From Actinomycetes bacterium (GTDB lineage Bacteria > Actinomycetota > Actinomycetes > Actinomycetales > Cellulomonadaceae): DNA of 32,914 nt. Made by a program: the position numbers and the translations under genes. The first letter of the stretch is position 1. Every line of letters begins with the position of its first letter. This document shows positions 20,189 to 28,271 of this stretch, in pieces. The stretch covers positions 1-32,914 of the forward strand of contig JAJYCD010000038.1 in assembly GCA_021778635.1 (NCBI GenBank), read 5' to 3'. The notes under the pieces are model-generated. The model was given only the letters and a program-made list of their open reading frames with translations. It was not told the DNA's origin and did not search any database.

Positions 20189-20703
20189 GCCTCGCTCCCG
20201 GCGTGCTGAACGGGCGTCAGGCCGGCGAGCGGGCCGGAGACGGGTTCGGCACCCGGCCCCGGATCGATCACGAGCTCGATCGGGGTGCTCCGGGAGAGCG
20301 TGCGGCCGACCGTGCACACCTGGTCGACCGCACGGCGGACCACGGTGAGCAGGCGCACGCGCTGGGCCTCGTCGAGGCTCGACAGGTCCACCACGAGCTC
20401 CTCGGTGAGAGCCGGGTAGTACTCGTTCTCTCGGTCGGCCTGACCGCTCACGCGCACCGTCACGGGTACGTCGGCCCCGAGCCGTCTGGACAGGGCGTTG
20501 TCCGCGCTCATCCCGGTGCAACCGGCGAGGGCGATCTTGAGCAGCTCGCCCGGGGTGAACACGGCGCCGGCCTCGGCGGGGCCGATCAGCACCTCGGCGC
20601 CGCGCGAGCTGTGGCCGGTGTACGTGCGGGTGCCGGTGCGCTCGACCCACAGCGTGGTCGGTGCCGGGTTCGAGGGGTCGGGGGTGGCGGTCGTCTCCGT
20701 CAT
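20185..20703 (-). CDS. OsmC/Ohr family peroxiredoxin-like protein
   Basis: A 172-residue cytoplasmic protein of the OsmC superfamily, which reduces organic hydroperoxides with a pair of cysteines. Cys62 (ALAGCTGM) and Cys130 (QVCTVGRT) are both present at the expected spacing. The PGELLKIALAGC helix and the Glu before it match the family. ATG 20703 is preceded by AGGA at the proper distance. The open frame extends far upstream into a region antisense to the Gfo/Idh gene, which I reject. The gene overlaps a membrane protein gene, which hints at a joint role in envelope or oxidative stress. Confidence 0.88.
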   Translation of the reverse strand: MTETTATPDPSNPAPTTLWVERTGTRTYTGHSSRGAEVLIGPAEAGAVFTPGELLKIALAGCTGMSADNALSRRLGADVPVTVRVSGQADRENEYYPALTEELVVDLSSLDEAQRVRLLTVVRRAVDQVCTVGRTLSRSTPIELVIDPGPGAEPVSGPLAGLTPVQHAGSEA

Positions 20704-20778
20704 GGAGCGATCCTGCCACGCCCGTCCCGGGCTGCCCGTCGACGACTGCCGGCCGCTGCCCTGCGCCGAGCCCGCCCC

Positions 20779-20784
20779 TAGGCT
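20779..20784 (+). promoter_or_regulatory. -10 element of the Gfo/Idh/MocA gene
   Basis: TAGGCT between the divergent OsmC gene and the oxidoreductase. It would give a leader of about 36 bases that includes the ribosome binding site GGAGAGG at 20811-20817. Confidence 0.4.
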
Positions 20785-20826
20785 GAGGTGGTCGGGGACG
20801 TCGAGGTCGAGGAGAGGGGCGCGACG

Positions 20827-21726
20827 ATGCGGGTGGCCGTCGTCGGGGTCGGCGCGATCGCGCGCAAGGCCTACCTGCCGGTGGTCACGTCGATGCCGGG
20901 GGTGACGCCCGTCCTGGTCTCCCGGACGGCGTCGAACCTCGACGCCGTCGCGGACGCCTACCACCTCCTCGACCGGTTCCGCGGCGTCGCCGAGGCGGTC
21001 GACTCGGGCCTCGACGCCGCGCTGGTGCACACGTCGTCGGAGTCCCACCCCGAGGTCGTCGCCGCGCTGCTGCGTGCAGGCGTGCCGGTGCTGGTCGACA
21101 AGCCGCTCGCGCTGGACCTCGCGAGCGCGCGGGGGCTCGTCGGGCTCGCGACGGCGGCCGGTGTCTCGTTGATGGTCGCGTTCAACCGTCGTTACGCGCC
21201 GGCCTACCGGGCGCTCGCGGACTGGGCCGACCGTGACGTCGTGTCGCTGCAGAAGCATCGGGAGCACCGCCCGGGTGCGGCGCGGGACATGGTGTTCGAC
21301 GACTTCATCCACGTGGTCGACACGCTGCGGTTCCTGGTCCCGTCCACCCTCGACGACCTCGTGACGACCGCGCACGTCGACGACCTCGGGGCCTGCCGCC
21401 GGCTCTCCGTGCACTTCACCGGCGGGGGCCGGCTGGCCGTCGGTGTCATGAGCTGGACGGCCGGTCTCTCGCACGAGGTCCTGGACGTGGTCGGAGACGG
21501 CCGGCGCCGTCAGGTCCTGGACCTGGCGGACGTGGTGGACCTCGCCGACGGCGAGCGACTGACCCGGCGCGACGGGTGGGTCTCCGCACCCGAGCAGCGC
21601 GGGTTCGTCGCGATGGTGGGGGAGTTCCTCGACGCGGTGCGGGCCGGGCGGCTCCTCGACGCGTCGGACGCGCTCGTGACGCACGAGGTGTGCGAGCGGG
21701 TGGTCGCCCAGACGGTGCGACGCTAG
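20827..21726 (+). CDS. Gfo/Idh/MocA family oxidoreductase
   Basis: A 299-residue NAD(P)-dependent dehydrogenase. The N-terminal Rossmann domain begins VAVVGVGAIARKAYLP. The family's EKP motif appears as VDKPLA (about residues 93-98), so Asp replaces Glu. The C-terminal half has FDDFIHVVDTLRFL, carrying the catalytic-type His/Asp. I choose ATG 20827 because GGAGAGG lies nine bases before it, over an in-frame GTG at 20788 that is only four bases after the -10 box. The substrate is probably a sugar or inositol derivative but cannot be named. It is the nearest gene upstream of HPr. Confidence 0.88.
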   Translation: MRVAVVGVGAIARKAYLPVVTSMPGVTPVLVSRTASNLDAVADAYHLLDRFRGVAEAVDSGLDAALVHTSSESHPEVVAALLRAGVPVLVDKPLALDLASARGLVGLATAAGVSLMVAFNRRYAPAYRALADWADRDVVSLQKHREHRPGAARDMVFDDFIHVVDTLRFLVPSTLDDLVTTAHVDDLGACRRLSVHFTGGGRLAVGVMSWTAGLSHEVLDVVGDGRRRQVLDLADVVDLADGERLTRRDGWVSAPEQRGFVAMVGEFLDAVRAGRLLDASDALVTHEVCERVVAQTVRR

Positions 21727-21823
21727 GCGGAGGGCACCAGGCGCTGCCGCCGCGACCGGCCTGATCGGCGGGCCGCGATCCACGCCCGGCCGGGTCCGAC
21801 GCCGGCGTGGTCCGCTGCCGGCC

Positions 21824-21883
21824 CCGGTCGGACGTCGGCCCCGGTCCGATGCCGGCACCGGTCGGACGTCGGCCCCGGTCCGA
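21824..21883. repeat. Direct repeat with 34-bp period
   Basis: A 26-bp unit starting CCGGTCGGACGTCGGCCCCG occurs at 21824-21849 and 21858-21883, with related fragments just upstream (from about 21789). It occupies much of the 227-base gap before HPr. The rest of the gap holds the HPr promoter/operator. Confidence 0.75.
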
Positions 21884-21912
21884 CGTCAGGTGGCGTTCCC
21901 CGCAGCTCCGGC

Positions 21913-21931
21913 TATACTGGTCTAGACCAGT
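21913..21931 (+). promoter_or_regulatory. HPr promoter overlapped by a DasR-like GntR operator
   Basis: TATACT (21913-21918) is an excellent -10 box. The perfect 16-bp palindrome ACTGGTCTAGACCAGT (21916-21931) begins within it and covers the expected transcription start near 21925. It agrees with the known DasR/NagR responsive element (core TGGTCTAGACCA) at essentially every base. Binding would block HPr transcription, and glucosamine-6-P or GlcNAc-6-P would relieve it. The probable binder is the GntR protein at 25790. Confidence 0.85.
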
Positions 21932-21953
21932 CGTCGTCGCTCAGGAGGTCGTC

Positions 21954-22214
21954 GTGCTCGAACGTCGTGTCGTCGTTGCGATCGAGGAGGGCCTGCACGC
22001 GCGGCCCGCTGCCGTGTTCGTCCGGCTCGCCGCCGAGCAACCCGCCGCGGTCTCGATCCGCACCCCGGACGGCGACCCGGTCCCGACGTCGAGCATCCTG
22101 GGCGTGATGACGCTCGGTGCGCGCCTCGGTGACGAGGTCGTGCTGGCGACCGAGGACGACGGCGCCGGGTCCTCGCTGGAGGCCCTCGCGACGTACCTCA
22201 CGACGGCGGGCTGA
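21954..22214 (+). CDS. ptsH: HPr, phosphocarrier protein of the PTS
   Basis: An 86-residue phosphocarrier moving phosphate from Enzyme I to the EIIA of sugar permeases. The active-site His15 is in GLHARPA. The regulatory serine region PTSSILGVM (44-52) is present, with Ser47 aligning to Ser46 of other Gram-positive HPrs. Starts at GTG 21954, five bases after AGGAGG (21943-21948). The promoter overlaps a perfect DasR-like palindrome. Unlike most bacteria the gene is not next to ptsI in the same direction: ptsI converges from the other side of a terminator hairpin. Confidence 0.95.
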   Translation: MLERRVVVAIEEGLHARPAAVFVRLAAEQPAAVSIRTPDGDPVPTSSILGVMTLGARLGDEVVLATEDDGAGSSLEALATYLTTAG

Positions 22215-22222
22215 GCCCACCG

Positions 22223-22267
22223 GGTGACGGGCGGGACCCCTGCACGCCAGGGTTCCCGCCCGTCACC
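22223..22267. terminator. Bidirectional terminator hairpin between ptsH and ptsI
   Basis: A 20-bp stem with a single mismatch, arms 22223-22242 and 22248-22267 with loop CACGC. It lies eight bases after the ptsH stop and 48 bases from the ptsI stop, and serves both convergent genes. Confidence 0.85.
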
Positions 22268-22314
22268 GTCAGGTGATGTGACCGGTCCGGCGAGTCCGGG
22301 TGGACCGGGCTCGC

Positions 22315-24009
22315 TCAGATCCCGAGCTCCTCGAGGACGGCGAGTCGCGCCCGGACGGTGCGACGTGCGTCGTCGGCCGAGTCGGCGTCGACGGCGAGGG
22401 CCGCGAGCTCCCGGCAGGTCTCCAGCGTGACCGAGCCGAGCACCGCGGCGACGTCGGGCAGGGCGCGCGCGGTCATCGAGAGGGTCGCGACCCCGAGGCC
22501 GACGAGCACGACGGCGAGGGCGGGATCGGCGGCGGCCTCGCCGCACACCCCGACCGGCCGGTCGTGCTGCGCGCCGCCGCGACACGTCGCCGCGACGAGC
22601 TGCAGGACGGCCGGCTGCCAGGCGGTCGAGAGCGTCGCGAGCTCACCGAGCATGCGGTCCGACGCCATCGCGTACTGGGTCAGGTCGTTGGTGCCGATGC
22701 TCGCGAACGCGGCGCGGGCGAGGATCGGACCGGACTGCAGCGCGGCGCTCGGGACCTCGACCATCACGCCGGCCGTCTCCAGCCCGTGCGCGTGGCAACG
22801 CTCGACGAACGCGGCCGCCTCGGGAACCGTCGCGATCATCGGGGCCATCACCCAGACGTCGGCGGCCTCGGCCGCGGCGGCCTGGGCGATCGCGGTGAGC
22901 TGGTCCTCGAGCACCTCGGGGTTGCGCCACGACGTGCGGTAGCCGCGCACGCCCAGAGCCGGGTTCGGCTCGTCGGTGCTGGTGAGGAACGGGAGCGGCT
23001 TGTCCGCTCCGGCGTCGAGGGTGCGGACGACGACCTTCTTGCCGGGGAACGCGGCGAGCACCTGCCGGTACTGCGCGACCTGCTCGGAGACGGACGGCGC
23101 GTCGGTCCGGTCGAGGAAGCAGAACTCGGTGCGGAACAGCCCGACGCCCTCGGCCCCCGCGTCTGCCGCGGCCTGGGCGCCCTCGGGAGCACCGACGTTG
23201 GCGAGCAGCGGGACCCGGTGGCCGTCGCTCGTGCGACCGGTCCCGTCGAAGGTCCGTACGCGCGCGGCGAGCGCCGCCGCCCGGGCCACCTGGGCGTCCG
23301 TCGGATCGAGCGTGACGGTCCCGGCGACCCCGTCGACCAGCACGACGGTCCCGTCCGGGATCGACGTCGCCCCGGGCGTGCCGACGACGGCCGGGATGCC
23401 GAGCGCGCGCGCGAGGATCGCGGTGTGCGACGTCGGGCCGCCCTCGCTCGTGACGAGCGCCACGACCCGGGCCGGGTCGAGCGTCGCGGTGTCGGCGGGG
23501 GACAGGTCGGTCGCGACCAGGACGAACGGGTGCCCGACGTCCGGGACACCGGGCGGCAGCTGGCCGGTGAGCGCCGCGACGATGCGGTCGCGCACGTCGG
23601 CCACGTCGCGCGTGCGCTCGGCCATGTACCCGCCGAGGGCCGCGAGCTGATCGATCACCGCGGCAGCGGCCTGCCAGACCGCACGCGCCGGCTCGAGCCG
23701 GGTCTCGCGCACAAGGCGCTGGGCGGAGGACACGAGCGTCGGGTCCGCAGCCATCATCGCGGTGGTCTCGAGGACCTCCTTGCCCGCTCCGCTCGCACGG
23801 GTGGCCGCCTCCCGGAGCTCGGCCTGCGCGCGGCTCGACGCCGTCGCGATCGTCTCGGCGGCCTGCTCGACGTCGGCGCCGTCGGCGAGCGTCGCGCCGG
23901 CGGGCGGCTCGGCGACGGGTGCCGGCATCGCGACGACCGGCCCGGAGGCCTGGCCCGGGCTTACGCCGATGCCGGTGAGCTGCTGCTGGGGGTCGGTCTC
24001 GGTCGTCAT
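22315..24009 (-). CDS. ptsI: Enzyme I of the phosphotransferase system (PEP-protein phosphotransferase)
   Basis: Takes phosphate from phosphoenolpyruvate and passes it to HPr. The protein has 564 residues. The N-terminal HPr-binding domain precedes the phospho-His195 (GGPTSHTAILARALGIPAVVG). The C-terminal PEP-binding barrel has GLFRTEFCFLDR, SIGTNDLTQY and the active Cys in VGVCGEAAADP. ATG 24009 follows GAGGA. A further open frame to 24213 is not supported. A separate promoter must lie in 24010-24190, where I recognise no operator. That 222-base gap otherwise holds the EIIC terminator at 24192. Confidence 0.95.
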   Translation of the reverse strand: MTTETDPQQQLTGIGVSPGQASGPVVAMPAPVAEPPAGATLADGADVEQAAETIATASSRAQAELREAATRASGAGKEVLETTAMMAADPTLVSSAQRLVRETRLEPARAVWQAAAAVIDQLAALGGYMAERTRDVADVRDRIVAALTGQLPPGVPDVGHPFVLVATDLSPADTATLDPARVVALVTSEGGPTSHTAILARALGIPAVVGTPGATSIPDGTVVLVDGVAGTVTLDPTDAQVARAAALAARVRTFDGTGRTSDGHRVPLLANVGAPEGAQAAADAGAEGVGLFRTEFCFLDRTDAPSVSEQVAQYRQVLAAFPGKKVVVRTLDAGADKPLPFLTSTDEPNPALGVRGYRTSWRNPEVLEDQLTAIAQAAAAEAADVWVMAPMIATVPEAAAFVERCHAHGLETAGVMVEVPSAALQSGPILARAAFASIGTNDLTQYAMASDRMLGELATLSTAWQPAVLQLVAATCRGGAQHDRPVGVCGEAAADPALAVVLVGLGVATLSMTARALPDVAAVLGSVTLETCRELAALAVDADSADDARRTVRARLAVLEELGI

Positions 24010-24191
24010 CGCATCCTCGCGGTTCGGGTGGTCGGGCACGGCAGGTGCCCTCGATTCTGCCCCGGTCGCCGGTGGGCGGCCTCGGTTCCTGGTGGCGACG
24101 TACCGCTCGGCCACGCCGGGGGGGCGCGCGGTCGGGTCGTCGGTGGCGTCCGCTGACGGCCCCACGCGGTGGGCGACGTCGGGCGCGCCGA

Positions 24192-24225
24192 GGCCCGACC
24201 GGGGCTGATGCACCCCGGTCGGGCC
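24192..24225 (-). terminator. Terminator hairpin after the EIIC gene
   Basis: A perfect 13-bp stem, GGCCCGACCGGGG against CCCCGGTCGGGCC, with the 8-base loop CTGATGCA. It lies six bases past the EIIC stop on the minus strand and separates EIIC from ptsI. Confidence 0.8.
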
Positions 24226-24231
24226 CGGTCG

Positions 24232-25569
<1,338 letters not shown>

Positions 25570-25676
25570 GGCAGGTGCACTCCTCATTGTGTGCTGACTG
25601 GTGTGCTGGTCGTGAGCCGGTGGGCACCGGCGGTCCCTCGTCCAGATCCGGAGATCTCGTGTCGACCTGGTGTGCT

Positions 25677-25692
25677 AGATGTCTGGACCAGT
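25677..25692. promoter_or_regulatory. Weaker DasR-like operator between EIIC and GntR genes
   Basis: AGATGTCTGGACCAGT matches the perfect palindrome at 21916-21931 at 12 of 16 positions, with an intact right half-site (GGACCAGT). A separate half-site ACTGGT lies at 25597-25602. It may control both divergent transcripts. The 220-base gap shows no clear promoter besides. Confidence 0.5.
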
Positions 25693-25789
25693 TGCCGTAA
25701 CCATGATGGAATGGTGCATCCGGTGTCAAGGGCGGCATGCTTCGGCCGAGGGCACGAGCAGGTGCAGGTCCAGTGGCGAGAGGACGAAG

Positions 25790-26566
25790 GTGGGGCGCTC
25801 GGTTCTGAAGTACGTGCGGGTGCGCGACTACCTGCGCTCGCTGGTCACGCACGAGCTCACGGCAGGGGACACCATCCCGTCCGAGCGGCTCCTGTGCGAG
25901 CAGTTCGGGGTGTCGAGGATGACGGTCCGGCAGGCCGTGGACGCGCTCGTCGTCGAGGGACTCCTCGACCGCGAGCAGGGTCGGGGCACGTTCGTCGCAC
26001 CGACCAAGGTCGACCTCGAGGTCCGCCTCGCGTCGTTCGGCGAGGAGATGCAGCGACGCGGCATGGAGCCGTCGTCCGTCGTCCTCTCCGCGGAGGTCGT
26101 CGCCGCGACGCCGGACATCGCCGACGCGCTCGACATCCTGCCCGGCGAGCGGGTGTTCTCCCTGCACCGCGTGCGGCTCGCCGACGGCGAACCGATGGCG
26201 ATCGAGCAGTCGTGGCTCTCGAGCCAGCTCGTGCCCGGGCTGTTCGACGGCGGCGTGCCGGAGAGCATCTACGGCGAGCTGCGCCGACGCGGCATCGAAC
26301 CCGACTGGGGTGAGGACACCGTGTCCGCGACGGAGGTCGACGCCGGGGACGCCGAGCTGCTCGGGGTCCCCGCCGGGCGTGCGGTGCTGCGCCTCGCACG
26401 GCGGACCTTCGCCGGCGAGACCGCGTGCGTGTACTCGCGATCGACCTACCGCGCCGACCGCTACGTCCTCTGGGTTCCGTTGCGAGCGCCCAAGCGCCCG
26501 TTGACCCCCCGGCGGACCGCGAGCGAACCAACGGCAGAACCTGCGACGACGGAGGTCCTGGCATGA
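25790..26566 (+). CDS. GntR/HutC family regulator with UTRA domain (DasR/NagR-like)
   Basis: A 258-residue repressor. The winged helix covers about 8-70 (IPSERLLCEQFGVSRMTVRQ, with AVDALVVEGLL next). The UTRA effector domain covers about 85-235, with ESIYGELRRRGIEP and SRSTYRADRY typical of the amino-sugar-phosphate-sensing branch. I choose GTG 25790 because GAGAGGA precedes it and the conserved N-terminus starts here. An ATG at 25679 would lie inside the putative operator and add 37 unrelated residues. It probably binds the palindromes at 21916 and 25677. Its stop overlaps the EIIB start (ATGA). Confidence 0.9.
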   Translation: MGRSVLKYVRVRDYLRSLVTHELTAGDTIPSERLLCEQFGVSRMTVRQAVDALVVEGLLDREQGRGTFVAPTKVDLEVRLASFGEEMQRRGMEPSSVVLSAEVVAATPDIADALDILPGERVFSLHRVRLADGEPMAIEQSWLSSQLVPGLFDGGVPESIYGELRRRGIEPDWGEDTVSATEVDAGDAELLGVPAGRAVLRLARRTFAGETACVYSRSTYRADRYVLWVPLRAPKRPLTPRRTASEPTAEPATTEVLA

Positions 26567-26817
26567 ACGAGGAGCGGAGTGGTGTGACAGCGCAGGCGGC
26601 GGACATCCTGGCGGCACTCGGCGGAGTGGCCAACATCATCGAGATCGAGCCGTGCACGACCCGGCTCCGGTCCGAGGTGCACGACACGACCGTCGTCGAC
26701 GTCAAGGCGCTGCGCGCAGCCGGCGCCCACGGCGTGATGATCTCGGGTCACGTCGTCCAGGTCGTGATGGGACCGAACGTCGACACGATCGCATCGGACC
26801 TCGAAGAGCTGTTGTGA
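26563..26817 (+). CDS. PTS EIIB component, glucose/GlcNAc family (copy 1)
   Basis: An 84-residue stand-alone EIIB that carries phosphate on Cys31 (IEPCTTRLR) from EIIA to the sugar bound in EIIC. It is about 61% identical (43 of 71 positions by eye) to the next gene. It has a ten-residue longer N-terminus. GGAGG at 26551-26555 and an ATGA overlap with the regulator show it is the second gene of the operon. Either copy could serve the EIIC at 24232. Confidence 0.9.
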   Translation: MNEERSGVTAQAADILAALGGVANIIEIEPCTTRLRSEVHDTTVVDVKALRAAGAHGVMISGHVVQVVMGPNVDTIASDLEELL

Positions 26818-26869
26818 ACAGTCGTGACGTGCGGCAATCGGGCCCGCGTCGGTCAGCAAGGAGATTCTC

Positions 26870-27100
26870 ATGAGCAAGGCGGAGCAGATACTCGCAGCCC
26901 TCGGCGGGGACGCGAACATCGTCGACCTGGAGCCGTGCATCACGCGGCTGCGGGTCGAGGTGGTCGACCCGTCGCTGGTCGACGAGGCTGCGCTCAAGGC
27001 GACCGGCGCCTACGGGATCATGCGGTCCGGGTCGGCGGTCCAGGTCGTGGTCGGGCCCGAGGCCGACACGCTCGCGTCGGAGATCGAGGACCTTCGCTGA
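26870..27100 (+). CDS. PTS EIIB component, glucose/GlcNAc family (copy 2)
   Basis: A 76-residue EIIB with phospho-Cys23 (LEPCITRLR), paralogous to the gene before it. AAGGAGA (26859-26865) precedes its ATG. The stop TGA shares a base with the EIIA ATG (27100). Differences between the copies (YGIMRSG versus HGVMISG, for example) fall mostly on the surface part after the active site, so they may differ in partner or sugar. It may also be a dosage duplicate. Confidence 0.9.
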   Translation: MSKAEQILAALGGDANIVDLEPCITRLRVEVVDPSLVDEAALKATGAYGIMRSGSAVQVVVGPEADTLASEIEDLR

Positions 27101-27564
27101 TGGCTGCTGCCTTCACCGTTCTCGCACCGGTCAGCGGAGTCGTGCGCGCCATGGCCGACGTGCCGGACCCCGTCTTCGGTGCGGAGCTCGTCGGCCCCGG
27201 CATGGCGATCGACCCGTCGCGGGACGGCGTCACCGACGCCATCGCCCCGATCGACGGCACGATCGTCAAGCTGCACCCGCACGCGTTCGTCATCACCTCG
27301 GACGCCGCGCACTCGGCGCTGGTGCACCTCGGCCTGGACACCGTCCAGCTCGGCGGTGCCGGCTTCACGCTGCACGCGCGGGAGGGCGACGTCGTCACGG
27401 CCGGAGATGTCGTCGTGAGCTGGGACCCGGCGGCGGTGGAGGCCGGCGGACGGTCGCCGATCTGCCCGGTCGTGGCCCTCGAGGGCAAGCCCGGCTGCCT
27501 CACCGCACTGGTCGCGGTCGGCGAGTCCGTGCGCTCGGGCGAGGCGCTCTTCGAGTGGAACTGA
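27100..27564 (+). CDS. PTS EIIA component, glucose family (Crr-like)
   Basis: A 154-residue soluble EIIA that accepts phosphate from HPr and passes it to EIIB. The paired histidines His61 (HPHAFVI) and the phosphorylated His76 (LVHLGLDTV) are present at the usual spacing. The protein starts with the family segment VLAPVSG and ends with SGEALFEW. The ATG overlaps the EIIB stop by one base. The end overlaps the next gene's GTG by ten bases, so all of these are translationally coupled. In Streptomyces the similar gene is called crr. Confidence 0.92.
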   Translation: MAAAFTVLAPVSGVVRAMADVPDPVFGAELVGPGMAIDPSRDGVTDAIAPIDGTIVKLHPHAFVITSDAAHSALVHLGLDTVQLGGAGFTLHAREGDVVTAGDVVVSWDPAAVEAGGRSPICPVVALEGKPGCLTALVAVGESVRSGEALFEWN

Positions 27565-28271
27565 TCACCGACCCGGTCGGCGCGCGCCTCGCACGGCCGG
27601 AAGGCGGCTTGCTGGTCGACCTCGACGGCACGCTCGTGCGCAGCGAGGCCGCGAACCAGAGCGCGTTCCGGCAGTACTTCGCGGCGCGCGGGTGGGACGT
27701 CGCGGACGACGTCGTGCGCGGCTTCTCGGGTCGTCGCGCGCATGAGGTCTTCGCGGGGGTCGACGGTCCGTGGGGCGACGAGGACCCGCACGCGCTGACG
27801 GCGAGCGTGATGGACGTGCTCCGCGGGATGGACGTCCGTCCGACGCCGGTCCCTGGGGCCGCGCGGCTGCTCGCCGCGTGCGTCGCGAGCCGTCTCCCGG
27901 TCGCTGTCGTGACCTCGGCCGGCCTCGAGTGGGCGCGGGCCGCGCTCCGGCTGCTGGACGTCACCGACGGGGTGATCGGCATGGTCACCGCCGAGGACTG
28001 CATGCACGGCAAGCCCGACCCGGAACCGTTCCGACGCGGGGCCGAGCTGCTCGGGCTGGACCCGCGTGGGCTCGTCGCGCTCGAGGACGCGCCCGCCGGA
28101 ATCGCCTCGGCGCGAGCGGCCGGGGTCGGCTACGTCGTCGGGGTGACCACGAGCCACCCCGAGCACGCCCTGATCAGCGCCGGCGCGACCGAGACCGCCC
28201 CTGACCTGCTCGCGCTCGCCGAGACGATCGCGGCCCGTCGACGACCGTCACCGGGGGAGCAGGCCTCGTGA
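27555..28271 (+). CDS. HAD-superfamily sugar-phosphate phosphatase
   Basis: A 238-residue hydrolase of HAD subfamily I (beta-phosphoglucomutase/phosphatase type). Motif I is LVDLDGTLVRSE with Asp22 and Asp24, motif II VVTSAG, motif III Lys in HGKPDPEPF and motif IV ALEDAPAGI. A helical cap sits between motifs I and II. It overlaps EIIA by ten bases and the next gene by four, so it is a member of the amino-sugar operon. A plausible role is trimming of accumulating sugar phosphates. The substrate is not shown by the sequence. Confidence 0.85.
   Translation: MELITDPVGARLARPEGGLLVDLDGTLVRSEAANQSAFRQYFAARGWDVADDVVRGFSGRRAHEVFAGVDGPWGDEDPHALTASVMDVLRGMDVRPTPVPGAARLLAACVASRLPVAVVTSAGLEWARAALRLLDVTDGVIGMVTAEDCMHGKPDPEPFRRGAELLGLDPRGLVALEDAPAGIASARAAGVGYVVGVTTSHPEHALISAGATETAPDLLALAETIAARRRPSPGEQAS

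Noticed and set aside
22300..24156. Plus-strand open frame of about 618 codons opposite ptsI
   Set aside because: Same kind of shadow: charged low-complexity composition and complete overlap with a clear Enzyme I gene.
25679..25789. N-terminal extension of the GntR regulator from ATG 25679
   Set aside because: The extra 37 residues do not look like the family and the ATG lies within the putative operator. GTG 25790 has a good ribosome site.
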